Positions 19,760 to 29,300 are shown, numbered from the stretch's first letter. The stretch: 64,000 bases of DNA from Sepiola atlantica (GCA_963556195.1 OY744525.1:22910218-22974217); one strand, 5' to 3'. Program-made: numbers and translations. The notes: a model not told the origin generated them from the letters alone.

Positions 19760-20130
19760 TCAATCAATCAATTTTATTAGCCCCAAAATAGCAAAGTGTA
19801 GCAAGCCATGTAAAAAGACAGAGGATATTGCATCTATATACCGTCTGAATGTTTGTCCAAGGCGACTTTAAACCTGGATATGGTAGGCAACATCGTGACC
19901 TCCTGTGGCAGGCTGTTCAAGAGTGCAGAAACACAGAGAATGCTGTCTTGTGTTTGTTGAGACAAAAGCTACGATGGTATATCTTTTGCAGGGTACTGCG
20001 GAGACCACGATTAGTTGTTGGGGTGTAAAACTCCTCAGAAGGTAGAGTTACATTCCCGTTGATGATGCTGTATGCCAGAATCAGGTCTCCTCGCATTCTT
20101 CGCATCTCAAGTGAGGACAAATTTAGTCTT
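19760..20130 (-). pseudogene. LINE RT C-terminus and 3' end with TTGATTGA tail
   Basis: Minus frame: LSSLEMRRMRGDLILAYSII, NGNVTLPSEEFYTPTTNRGL, RSTLQKIYHRSFCLNKHKTA, FSVFLHS; then after a one-base shift NSLPQEVTMLPTISRFKVAL and DKHSDGI, stop. This is the LExRRxRGDLIxxYKIxNG ... TRG ... FSxRxxxxWNSLPxxVVxAxSxxxFKxxLD series that ends many LINE (CR1/Rex-like) proteins. After the stop the 3' UTR ends AATAAAATTGATTGATTGAT. One frameshift, otherwise well preserved. Confidence 0.75.
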
Positions 20131-20394
20131 TGTAACTAAACGTGGAGAGTCAATGTCAGAAGTGAAAGTCTTATCGTTTATTGGTAAGAGTAATCACGCA
20201 AATTTAATTTTGTTAACAACAAAGAAAAAACGTTGTTGGTTTCACCACTTTTTAAAATAAAATTACAGAACCCATCAGAGGGCTGCTTAAGCCATCCCTT
20301 TCAGGTTCTTGTCGCAGGCCTGCTCCGCATCCCCCGGAGGTAAGTAGCGATGAGTCTGAACAAAAGTACAGTTTTTAAGAAGTATGCGTTATGT

Positions 20395-20423
20395 GGCTAG
20401 TCTTCTATTATATAAAGGGCAGT

Positions 20424-20469
<46 letters not shown>

Positions 20470-20560
20470 CAAAAGCTACAAAACAAACAGCCACAAAGTT
20501 GGTATATTCTTGATCAGCGTTGCCCTGGCAAAATAATATCTAAAATTTTTTTAAATTATC
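20395..20560 (+). repeat. (TG)n and flanking dispersed repeat
   Basis: TTCTATTATATAAAGGGCAG then TTGTCTG(TG)n; the inverse (CACACAACTGTCCTTTATAT AATAGA) occurs at 36025-36056. It continues with GATCAGCGTTGCCCTGGC, reminiscent of the ACTAGC-family GTTGCCC. Pure TG at 20430-20464. Confidence 0.65.
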
Positions 20561-21109
20561 CATTCTTAGGGGGTCAACTGGTCCAGGGTTCGTCGGGGGG
20601 GGGATCGGTTTTTCAGTCATTTTATGTACTAATTTGGAAAGAAAATTTCGGCTCATTCCTCGAGGAATCTATTCTATGAAAGAGATCTGTTCTCCCATTG
20701 TTTCATTTTACTTCAGTCGAAGTTCTCAGAAATCAAGGACCCCCTACCTAGGGCTAACACTTGATCTCTATATGAGATACATAGATATTCAAATATTCTA
20801 TCAAAGTTCTCGTTTATTTCTCCAACGTTGAGTTAGTAAATAAGTTGTTAACATTAATTTTCCTCTCCCCAATTGACCAGTTAACTATGTTGTAGTATAC
20901 CTTTCTTGTGGCCTCTTAGTCTTACCGGATTCTATGAGGACCGCAGAATCGATCCCTATAGTGATATCTTAGAATGAATAGAAACTGATACTCTTGTATG
21001 GGTTTTCGGTGACACAGTTATATACGATGGAGATTTTCTCAGTTCTAACTCAATGTTACTGACCAGCAAAAAGTGTGAAGGAGAGTAAGTTTATAAGTCG
21101 GGGGTGATC
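20561..21109. other. no gene seen
   Basis: Includes a G-run (GGGGGGGGG at about 20595). Overlapping short plus frames have no recognisable domain. Confidence 0.5.
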
Positions 21110-21117
21110 GTCTAGTC

Positions 21118-21728
21118 CAGGGGTGGGCAACCTCCGGACCGCGGGCCACATTCGGCCCGCGAAGGCTTAGTGTCCGGCCCGCCACCCTGCTATGATTTAT
21201 TATTGCAATCCGGCCCGCGGACCTCTCAGTAAAACTCATATAATTTTGTGACATAGACGTAAAAGTAGGTTTCGATTAAGATTTACAGTGGGATGGAAAT
21301 GTATAAATATCAGCGAGCGATGATGCATGTATATTTCATTTTTCTTTAACTATTAATTTCAAATCCTTGGCCTGAGATAAAAAGAGAAAGAGAGAGAGGC
21401 AAAGAGGAAACGAGAGACGAGGAAAGGGCATGAAACAGAGAACCTATGTGAGGTGTGTCAAAACGAATGCTGGATCAACTTGCTACTTCACCCCGTAATT
21501 ATTTTTTATGATTCCAAAATGGCTCTTCCTTGGTGCCTTTTATAACATTACATACAGAAGTCTCCTGAGAAAAAATATCAGATTTGTAGAGTGTTCAATA
21601 CAATTTTTCTACAACTTATTCATGTAAACAAAATATAGTAATTCTGAGATTTCGTTTTTCACTCCGGCCCGCAATCTCCTTCCAAAAGTCTCATCTGACC
21701 CTCTCTCTAGAAAGATTGCCCGCCCCTG
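21118..21728. mobile_element. non-autonomous hAT element with 8-bp TSD
   Basis: The left end CAGGGGTGGGCAACCT and right end AGATTGCCCGCCCCTG are imperfect inverted repeats. The 8-bp flanks are identical: GTCTAGTC at 21110-21117 and 21729-21736. Eight-bp target duplications and CAGGGGT..GGCAA-type ends are hallmarks of hAT transposons. The 611-bp interior has several CGGCCCGC words close to both ends and no coding capacity, so mobilisation would need a transposase from elsewhere. The intact TSD says the insertion is fairly recent. Confidence 0.9.
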
Positions 21729-21778
21729 GTCTAGTCGCTCTGCTTTGGGATTCGACTTCTTTGGCAGGACTGTTCCTT

Positions 21779-21810
21779 GGACGACGACGACGACGACGAC
21801 GACGACGATT
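21779..21810. repeat. (GAC)n trinucleotide repeat
   Basis: About ten GAC units. Confidence 0.95.
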
Positions 21811-22682
21811 ATTATGATGGCTATCTTGCTTGGAATTTGTTGGCACTGACAGGAAACTTCTTCAGTTACTGTTAATTTTAATAAATTAACACTGACAAAT
21901 GATTACGATAACTTTATTTTATCTTAGTCATTATTATGGCATTATTATGAGTCGATTTCTCATTTAAAAATTTTCCCTAACTGCCAATGCAGTCAGTCCT
22001 TATATGATCTCTACTTGCGCTTTCTCTGTTCACATGCTTGTCAAACCGGACCTTTTGACCTCGACAGACAACCATTTGCTAAGTTAGCCTTTGAACTGTT
22101 CAAAACCCACTCCGAATATACAACCGTATGTCGGATATTTGAAGTATGAGGACGCTGATGATTGTGAAGGTGTTTTCCATTTGCGTTTTGAATGGAGAAA
22201 CCCCATTGACGGTTTTGGCTTTTTATTATTTTTTTTTTTATTTTTTTTTTTTTCGTTTTATAGTCGATGACATTTTTTTTCATTGATTTGTATTTGAGTC
22301 TGTGTAAACAAACATTGAATGAATTGCTAATACGAAACAGTGTTGTTGTGATTGAAATTCTTCTTTTAGCTGAAAGAAATACAGTGTAAAAAATAAAATG
22401 GATGAAACAGAATCCAAACCGGAAGTATGGATCACAGATAATAAGAAAAGAGAGAAGTTATCGCAATAAAAGAAAAAAATTGGGAAAAAAAACTGCTGAT
22501 ATCTTCAAACAAACACAATAAATGAATAAATAAAAAGCTAGAAATAAAAAAGAGGCCAAATAGTTGATTCTTAGATCAATAAAATCTATTTATAACTTGA
22601 AATTTAAAAAATGGATATCATAAAACCCAAAACAAAAAGAGCAAAAATTAATATAAGCTAAAAAATTAAAAAATAAAAGAAA

Positions 22683-22685
<3 letters not shown>
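21811..22685. other. no gene seen
   Basis: AT-rich with poly-T at 22226-22260. No recognisable coding or repeat family. Confidence 0.5.

Positions 22686-22734
<49 letters not shown>
22686..22734. repeat. (TA)n microsatellite
   Basis: Pure TA run. Confidence 0.95.
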
Positions 22735-22737
<3 letters not shown>

Positions 22738-23036
22738 CTGGCAGCAAATACTTCGAAGATGAAAGAAAAATGTCTGAATGCAGTAAAGAATTTTTGAAAC
22801 AAAAGTAATTTTCTTTTAAAGAGATGAAACGAGAAATAAATAGCATTTAAATAAAATGCATATAAGTACAAATAAGTAAAAACTGAAAAATTTAACTTTC
22901 AATCTAAAGGAATTATTTATGGATGGAAACAGATTTTAAAACGACAAAGGTGAAAATGAAAAAAACGCGTTTCTTGATCATGATCTTTTTTTGATCTGTT
23001 TTGTCTCTCTGCGTTTCTGTCGGTGTGTGAGCCATT

Positions 23037-23071
<35 letters not shown>

Positions 23072-23545
23072 ATTACATTTCTTCTCTTATTTTCCAAGCG
23101 TTTAACATTTATTTATTTATTTACCTCAGATCAAGTCGGAAGTAAAGAGGCAGTAGTGTGATCAACAGAACTGAAAGGTTTTTTTTTAATTTTACAGTCA
23201 GTCAATGCTTCCATCAGAGATAATGTACTTAGACATTGTAATTAAGGAGAAAGAGATTGACGGCTGCAAGTCAACATGAAAGGAAACGCAGAGGAAACGT
23301 AGACAAAAGGCATCGACAATGCAGAATTGTTGCACATTATATAAGGCGCAGGGTAGGAAACGTCTCGGAAAGAGAACGGTGGAAATGAAAAGAATGGCGC
23401 GTGTGAGAGAAAGTGTGCAGGAAGGACGCGAATCTGCACTGTGATGATGCAGCAGTGATATCCTGAATTAGGTGAATATTTGCAATTATCCATTTAGGAG
23501 AGAAGGGGAAAAAGGCCGCATCAATATTATGAAAATATTAATTAC
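22735..23545. other. no gene seen; (TG)n at 23039-23068
   Basis: Apart from the TG microsatellite the region is AT-rich without recognised features. The minus frame at 23242-23493 is not supported by any domain. Confidence 0.5.

Positions 23546-23590
<45 letters not shown>
23546..23590. repeat. (TA)n microsatellite
   Basis: Pure TA run at the 3' side of the SINE-like element below. Confidence 0.95.
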
Positions 23591-23593
<3 letters not shown>

Positions 23594-23903
23594 TTATTTA
23601 TAACCTACAGACGATAGCGTGTCAAGCTTATTGCTCTCATCAGTGTAGAAAAATAACTATATCGACGGCCGGAAGGCGCGAACCCAGTTCACAGTCACTC
23701 TGGAATCTGTAAGCAGTCGCCCTATCTTCACGGCCACCGGAAACTGTCACGTGACTAAGGAAAATTAAGATCTATATGTAGCAGACAGAAGACTAATCGA
23801 GACGGTTCGGCGAACGTATTCGGAACTTTGTTTAAAGCTGATTGACAGTCTATTTTTACCATCCCCGAGAGTGCTCGACTTTAATTTCTTAACGGAGCTT
23901 ATT

Positions 23904-23905
<2 letters not shown>
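23585..23905 (-). mobile_element. 345-bp tRNA-box hammerhead element, copy 1
   Basis: Reverse complement of the element at 25327-25685. On minus: AATAAGCTCCGTTAAGAAAT, GTCGAGCACTCTCGGGGATG, CGTTCGCCGAACCGTCTCGA, GTCACGTGACAGTTTCC, then tRNA-like boxes GGTGGCCGTGAAGATAGGGC and CTGGGTTCGCGCCTTCCGGC, and finally a hammerhead core. It lies between two (TA)n tracts. Confidence 0.75.
23604..23649 (-). ncRNA. hammerhead ribozyme motif, one core base changed
   Basis: On minus: stem I CTACA (complement of 23644-23648) with TGTAG (complement of 23605-23609), core CTGATGA, stem II GAGC/GCTT with loop AATAA, then GACA where GAAA is required, a stem III built on ACGCTATCGT, and GTC. The A14-to-C type change in the core would be expected to abolish cleavage. 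The partner at 25600 has GAAA. Confidence 0.75.

Positions 23906-23910
<5 letters not shown>

Positions 23911-23942
<32 letters not shown>
23911..23942. repeat. (TA)n microsatellite
   Basis: TA run between the SINE-like element and the palindrome. Confidence 0.95.
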
Positions 23943-23947
<5 letters not shown>

Positions 23948-24140
23948 CAGATATTTATTATATTCCAATAACCATGGTTAGTTTTATTATTTTTATTTTT
24001 GTTTTTATTTTTTCCACATTTCCAAAAATTCCAAAAATTCACAGAAATTTGGAATTTTTGGAAATGTGGAAAAAATAAAAACAAAAATAAAAATAATAAA
24101 ACTAACCATGGTTATTGGAATATAATAAATATCTGTTCTA
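23943..24140. repeat. 198-bp palindrome with perfect 90-bp arms
   Basis: Arms 23943-24032 and 24051-24140 read as exact inverted copies by eye (ends TAGAACAGATATTTATTATA / TATAATAAATATCTGTTCTA), with an 18-base spacer. No hammerhead core. Arms this identical imply very recent formation, gene conversion, or an assembly/read artefact. Confidence 0.9.
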
Positions 24141-24250
24141 TATTTTGCTCTGTTATCAATAATTGACAAACATTGAGCTGAATCTTCTAAGGAGACTACA
24201 AACAAAAAGGATCTGATGATATATGAGTATACATATATTGTCTTCAATAA

Positions 24251-24252
<2 letters not shown>

Positions 24253-24281
<29 letters not shown>
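24253..24281. repeat. (TA)n microsatellite
   Basis: TA run. Confidence 0.95.
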
Positions 24282-24339
24282 ATTATTATTTCATGTATCC
24301 ACATAAAATGTTATCATGAGATATAATTTTTTATGTATC

Positions 24340-24552
24340 AATTTTCAGTATTTACTTCAGCAGTGCTCGATACATGAGTAGAGCTAGGTAGTAATTTATG
24401 AAAATATATTTATGGCAATTAAGCTACACAGAGGCTTCCGCGTTTGATCCCCGGAGTGACGCGTCAGGCATTTTAGTCTGACGAGTCCCTCCGGGGATCA
24501 AATGCGGAATCCTCTGTGTAGCTTAATTGCCATAAATATATTTTCATAACTT
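24340..24552. repeat. foldback with hammerhead-like core; shares flank with 56648
   Basis: Arms about 24392-24456 and 24489-24552 are inverted copies (ATTTATGGCAATTAAGCTAC, ACAGAGG against CCTCTGTGTAGCTTAATTGC). The right arm has CTGACGA (24478-24484), GTCCC-TCCG-GGGAT as a stem II, then CAAA instead of GAAA. The left flank (AGTATTTACTTCAGCAGTGC, TCGATACATGAGT) is homologous to 56648-56700. There a single, non-palindromic copy has CTGATGA...GAAAC. (TA)n lies on both sides. Confidence 0.75.
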
Positions 24553-24553
24553 A

Positions 24554-24581
24554 CTATATATATATATATATATATATATAT
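24554..24581. repeat. (TA)n microsatellite
   Basis: TA run next to the foldback. Confidence 0.95.
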
Positions 24582-24804
24582 CCGATCAGTATGCAGTAGA
24601 ATGATTTCCTGTGTAAAGGAAAAATTATATGTAAGAAAACAAAATTCTCAAGAATCGGAACAATTTGATGCCAGTCAGAAACACTTCTGATGATTAGCGA
24701 TACCATGAAACTGCAGTAAAGTGTTAAAGCTAAGTACATTTTATTATAATCCTCCATTTTATAATAAGGATGAATGTGTATTTTTTTTTGAATATAAATA
24801 AATA

Positions 24805-25135
24805 TGATTGCGACACACAAAAGTTAGCAAGTAAAAAAGAAAAGTGCCTTTTCTAGATCCCACACAAAACGATTTTAAGTGTTAAGGGGAAACGAGAAAG
24901 CAAATAGTAAATTAGACAACCCCGCCGCCCGAAATGAATTCGGAAAAAAACCTCGACCATTCAATGGTGAGTGTTTTTTTTTCTCTTTAGGTCATCAGAA
25001 ATGATAATTTATATATGAAAAATTAAATTACTGACGTCATTCTATGATTTTATATAAATACTAATGCAAACAATGGCGAAGCATGATTTTTTTTCCCCGT
25101 TATTTTTGACGGAGGATGAGATGGAAGAAATAAAT
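24805..25135 (+). repeat. dispersed repeat family B copy
   Basis: ACACACAAAAGTTAGCAAGT, GAAAGCAAATAGTAAATTAG, ATAATTTATATATGAAAAAT, TACTGACGTCATTCTATGAT, then ACTAATGCAAACAATGGCGA. Co-linear with 13785-14140 and with the copies at 43470 and 43840. The frame at 25064-25291 overlaps its end but has no recognised domain. Confidence 0.65.
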
Positions 25136-25326
25136 ATCGCTTTGAAGCGAAATTTTATATTCATTAATTTTCTTTTTATGGTATTGATAACCTTAAAGAA
25201 TTCAGTTGTTTTACAGAAAATATTGCTTTTACGTTTAAGTGGAAACCATAATTTCCTCCATCCTTGCCTCACCTGTAGAGGAGTGAATTAAATAATTAAA
25301 AAAATTAATATTTATTTATGGATATT

Positions 25327-25685
25327 ATAATAAGCTCCTTTAAGAAATTAAAACTCGAGCACTCTCGGAGATGTTAAAAATCGATTGTCATCAACTCTAA
25401 AGCGAAGTTCCGAATATGTTCGTCGAACACGCTCGACTCGTCTTCTGTCTGTGCCCGCTTCTAGGTACATATAGATCTTAATTTCCCTTAACCACGTGAC
25501 AGTTTTCGGTGGTCGAGTAAATATGGCGATTGCTTGCAGGTTCTAGGCTGACTTTGTGAACCGGGTTCGTGCCTTCCGACCGTGCCAAAATGTTACTTTC
25601 CTGCACTGATGAGAGCAGTAAGTTTGAAACGCTAGCGTCTGTAGGTATAAACTAATTTAATATTTATTTATAAATATCATGCCGG
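25327..25685 (+). mobile_element. 345-bp tRNA-box hammerhead element, copy 2 (best preserved)
   Basis: Starts ATAATAAGCTCCTTTAAGAA and runs through CTCGAGCACTCTCGGAGATG and GTTCGTCGAACACGCTCGAC. CCACGTGACAGTTTTCGG precedes the tRNA-like boxes GGTGGTCGAGTAAATATGGC (about 25508) and CCGGGTTCGTGCC (25561-25573). The hammerhead follows at 25600-25645, then a short AT-rich tail. The B box is a good match to the pol III consensus; the A box is weaker. The order, internal boxes then a self-cleaving motif near the 3' end, is that of a non-autonomous retroelement. It has no coding capacity. The inverted partner is 1.4 kb upstream. Confidence 0.8.
25600..25645 (+). ncRNA. complete type I hammerhead ribozyme
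   Basis: Stem I: CCTGCA (25600-25605) pairs with TGTAGG (25640-25645), six pairs including one G-U. Catalytic core CTGATGA at 25606-25612. Stem II: 25613-25616 (GAGC) with 25622-25625 (GTTT), loop AGTAA; in copy 1 it is GAGC/GCTT, so the changes stay pairable through G-U. Conserved GAAA at 25626-25629. Stem III: A25629-T25638, C25630-G25637, G25631-C25636, loop CTAG. Cleavage triplet GTC at 25637-25639, cleaved after C25639. Every invariant hammerhead position is present. Self-cleavage is inferred, not shown. Confidence 0.9.
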
Positions 25686-25714
25686 AAAACTTTATAATCT
25701 AATAGCTTCATTTT

Positions 25715-25925
25715 CTTTGGAATTCCCTCCCTGTTCCCTGTTTCCCCGACTGTACTAACATGCAGAAAATTAAATGTAATATGAACAAACATCTTGTTGT
25801 CCAACTCCCCACTTATGATCCCTTCTATAAATCTGGCCCCTAATCACAGTAGGCCCTTACGTCTTCGTGGCAATGGGCCCCCTTGTTTGGGGGCGAATAA
25901 AAAGTAAAATAAAAAGAATTTAAAA
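25715..25925 (+). pseudogene. LINE ORF C-terminus and 3' end
   Basis: Plus reading: NSLPVPCFPDCTNMQKIKCN, MNKHLVVQLPT, then a 3' UTR with GGCCCTTACGTCTTCGTGGC, GGGGGCGAATAAAA. It is the sense copy of the family at 10585, 31875 and 63195 (minus). Only the last ~40 codons remain. Confidence 0.65.
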
Positions 25926-27035
25926 AAAAAATGTCTAAATTTTTAAGGCTTAAGCTTATGGGTTCTTAAGAAGAAATTAAAATGCAGTTAATCTTGCTTA
26001 ATTAATGTCTAATGACTAGGGATCAAATTACATGCAAATCTGAAATATTTGAATTTTTATATTTGGAGGTTGTGATCTAAAAACCCTTTAAAAATACTCC
26101 AAAGAAACTTTCATTTGGGGAATATTTATTAATTGATATTAATATTTATTAATTGATATCTAATATTTATTAATTGATATCTAATATTTATTAATTGATA
26201 TATAATATTTATTAATTGATATCTAATATTTATTAATTGATATCTAATATTTATTAATTGATATCTAATATTTATTGATATCTAATATTTATTAATTGAT
26301 ATCTAATATTCATTGATATATAATATTTATTAATTGATATATAATATTTATTAATTGATATTAATATTTATTAATTGATATCTAATATTTATTAATTGAT
26401 ATCTAATATTTATTAATTGATATCTAATATTTATTAATTGATATCTAATATTTATTAATTGATATATAATATTTATTAATTGATATATAATATTAATTGA
26501 TATCTAATATTTATTAATTGATATCTAATATTTATTAATTGATATCTAATATTTATTAATTGATATCTAATATTTATTGATATATAATATTTATTAATTG
26601 ATATATAATATTTATTAATTGATATTAATATTTATTAATTGATATCTAATATTTATTAATTGATATCTAATATTTATTAATTGATATCTAATATTTATTA
26701 ATTGATATCTAATATTTATTAATTGATATCTAATATTTATTAATTGATATATAATATTTATTAATTGATATCTAATATTTATTAATTGATATCTAATATT
26801 TATTAATTGATATCTAATACCTATTGTTAAAATTGCACAAAATTTAGAACTATCTGAATTTTCATGAACAGCTTCCATCCCCACTTTGCACCCATTGCAT
26901 AAAACTAAATTGAGCTAAATATAGCCTACATTACCCACCCTTACGCCTAGCAGCTGTTTTCTAAAATTCATAGTGATCGGTTAATTAATTTAGGAGTGAA
27001 TCATGTACATGCAAATATATAAACATATACACATA
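25926..27035 (+). repeat. dispersed element C with internal minisatellite expansion
   Basis: Flanks match 6840-7336: CTTAATTAATGTCTAATGAC, GCAAATCTGAAATATTTGAA on the left; ATACCTATTGTTAAAATTGC, AAATATAGCCTACATTACCC on the right. The single unit seen in the other copy is replaced by the 21-bp array below. Confidence 0.8.
26113..26818. repeat. 21-bp minisatellite, about 33 units
   Basis: Unit AATATTTATTAATTGATATCT with variants ending ATAT, plus truncated units (for example TATTTATTGATATC). The variants occur in repeated blocks (about 26100-26340, 26350-26590, 26600-26820), which suggests a higher-order period near 240 bp. The open frame across it (INIRYQL repeats) is not a gene. Confidence 0.95.
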
Positions 27036-27600
27036 CCGAATCATCATCATCAACATCAACATCATCATCAACAACAACAACAACAACAACCGGTTTATTT
27101 GTTGAATTAGCCCACATTAATCCTCTGATAACGGTGTGGGCTGATTGTCTAGTCTTGATCTAAGTTTTCCTTTCCATTCTTGTCTTTGGTGAGGCATGAC
27201 GGAATCCATACTGATGGCTTTCCTATCACGTTTGACCACGTCCTCCCAAGACAATTTGGGTCTGCCAGTGGTGGTCTTCTCTGCTGGCACATTCAACTGT
27301 TGGACTTTGAGCGCAGCAATGGTTCGATTGCTAATGTGCTCCAACCAACGCAGTCTATTCTTCTGCATGATGTCCGCGAGGCTTTTCAAGTTGACGTGTG
27401 TGAGTAGAGACCCAAAAGGTATGCTTTGTTCAGGCCTCACCAAACAGATCCATCTGACCATTACCTTGTCATTAGGGTGCAGTTTCTTTAGTGTGCCAGC
27501 AGAGACAACCCAAGTTTCGGAGCCATACATTAGCACACTTCTGACACATGAGGAGTATACATGACCTCTCATAGCTGTTGGCAGGTGTTTGTTTGTTAGG
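27036..27600 (-). pseudogene. LINE RT C-terminus with (GTT/GAT)n tail
   Basis: An uninterrupted 151-codon minus frame (27117-27572): MRGHVYSSCVRSVLMYGSET, WVVSAGTLKKLHPNDKVMVR, WICLVRPEQSI, then LTHVNLKSLADIMQKNRLRW, LEHISN, GRPKLSWEDVVKRDRKAI, stop. The KGxVYxxCVRSxxLYGSETW ... RLRWxGHVxRM ... GRPxxxWxDxVxxD series defines the C-terminus of an RTE/Nimb-like LINE protein. After the stop come CGTTATCAGAGG and a GTTGTTGTTGAT tail. The 62847-63126 fragment is the preceding portion of the same family. 5'-truncated; the coding remnant is intact, so relatively young. Confidence 0.8.
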
Positions 27601-28530
27601 AAACTTTATCTAAATAGATATTGTCATTGAATTGGTTCATGCTATTATTATATTTATTGTAGCCATATGTTTGTTTTTTTCAACTTTAACAGGAAAACTG
27701 TAGGAATAGAATTCCACACTTTAGAGGTATATGGAATGAACCTGCTTTCACGAAAGTTGTGAAATTATTTTCTGAAAAGAAAACCAGCAATTAAAAGAAA
27801 CCATTTATTTTAATTTCTATGATTTTTGGCAAATATTTTTTAGTGATTTAAATCAAACTATTAATAAGAAATGTTCATTTTAGATTTAAATTTATAGCAT
27901 TTCTCCATTTCTAATTCTCCGTGGATCTTTTTAAAGATTCGGACAAAAAAAAATAGAAATAAAAAAACAAATACTTCATTTGCATTTGAGATTAAGAGCC
28001 ATCATAAATGTTATCTTTGAGGGGAAAATAATCATTCAGTTTAATTTAAATTGAGGAAAAAAGTTATAAATAATAGGAAAGAAAAATATAAAATAAAAAA
28101 AAAATGTCTTCTTTCAGACGAATCATTTTATTTATACTCCGTCGAATGGAGACGGGCCTATCTGTGTACTAATCATTATACACAACAATTTTTCATAGTC
28201 TGCAGGGCAGAAGCACTAAATTTCTATACAAGATAATCCGGATTCGTCGTCAGATTTCTGGTCACAATTCAAAGTGAAAAAAATCTTTTCCATCAGTGTC
28301 ACTTGTGCTAAAAGATAAAATACATGATAATGTTTACAAAATATGGGAAAATAGGTTTTTTGGTTGGTTTGTTCCTGCGTTTTACGGCATGTCAATCGTT
28401 ATTGGGTCATTTTATGCGGAAACTGTATACAATTGATTGGTTTATATATTATTTTTTTTTTTTTACTAAGGAGTCACCAAAAGGCAACTTGAGGATATGA
28501 TGGACAGTGAGTGAAAAAACACTGGTGATT
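27601..28530. other. no gene seen
   Basis: AT-rich. A short word cluster at 28358-28420 (TTTTGGTTGGTTTGTTCCTG, TTTACGGCAT) recurs at 35708-35750, probably a minor repeat. Confidence 0.5.
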
Positions 28531-28835
28531 TATAATGATGATTGAAATTCGGCAGAAATTTATTATTTAAAAGGACGGCTCCAAAAGAATCTGTTTACAT
28601 TGGACTTGAAAACGACTATGTTGTAGTCAGCTGGGAAGTAGTCCCATGGCATGTGTTCCACAGCCGGTTAGTTCTAGGCACACACAGAGAGAAAGAGAAA
28701 TTGACAATGGTTGTAGTTAGACGAGTTTCTGTTGTGAATGTTTTACAGAGGGGGGACAATAGATTGAAGCTCAATCTAACAGCTGTCGTTTGCAGGCATA
28801 TATTTTGTAAGCAATAGTCGGTAAACGATAGTTTC
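28530..28835 (-). pseudogene. LINE ORF C-terminal fragment
   Basis: Minus reading includes RLWNTCHGTTSQLTTT-like and frame-shifted NMVVFKSNVNRFF residues. At the DNA level GACTATGTTGTAGTCAGC, CCATGGCATGTGTTCCACAG and ACGAGTTTCTGTTGTGAATG align with 5600-5760 and 60730-60930. Heavily decayed. Confidence 0.5.
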
Positions 28836-28841
28836 TATTTA

Positions 28842-29300
28842 ACCTATAATTGAGGCCCTGACAGGTACTACCACTCCTCCGGGTAAGAGTGGACCTGAGA
28901 GTAGTAAAGGGGTTATTCCACACTCTCCAAAACCCCAAAATTGGGGCCTCACCATTGGATGCAGTTTCGTGGTATACACAGAATAGTTGAGGGGTGATTA
29001 GGTGATAGGGTTTGGAAATAAGGTAGGCATAAAAACGGTAGTAATGCCTGGGAAAGATGGATTACGGGGTGCTAGATTGGGATAGGTATGAACACCTTGC
29101 CCAAGAGTATCCGCAGCAATGCCCAGAAGAAATTTTATTTAACTCATAGATCGGACCCTTACAGGTCATACTACTCCAGGTCGGAGTGGACCTGGGAGTA
29201 ATACTAACTAAAGAGTAACTCCACACTCCCCAAATCTCCCAAATTGGGGGCCGCATCATTGAATGCACTTCAAGGTCTTGGCCATGATGAAGAAAATAGG
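28842..29300. repeat. direct repeat pair of a GC-rich small element
   Basis: A ~130-bp block (TTAACxxATAxxTxGGxCCCT(G)ACAGGTC, GAGTGGACCTG(A/G)GAGTA, CCACACTC(T/C)CCAAA, AATTGGGG(G)CC) occurs at 28842-28975 and 29144-29275. It is GC-rich for this region and may be a SINE or snRNA-like derivative. I could not identify the parent RNA. The spacer (28976-29143) is unrelated. Confidence 0.65.

Noticed and set aside
26113..26818. CRISPR-like regular array
   Set aside because: Units are contiguous with no spacers, and the genome is eukaryotic. It is a minisatellite.
27180..27564. Two plus frames of 75 and 122 codons
   Set aside because: Antisense shadows of the LINE frame at 27117-27572.
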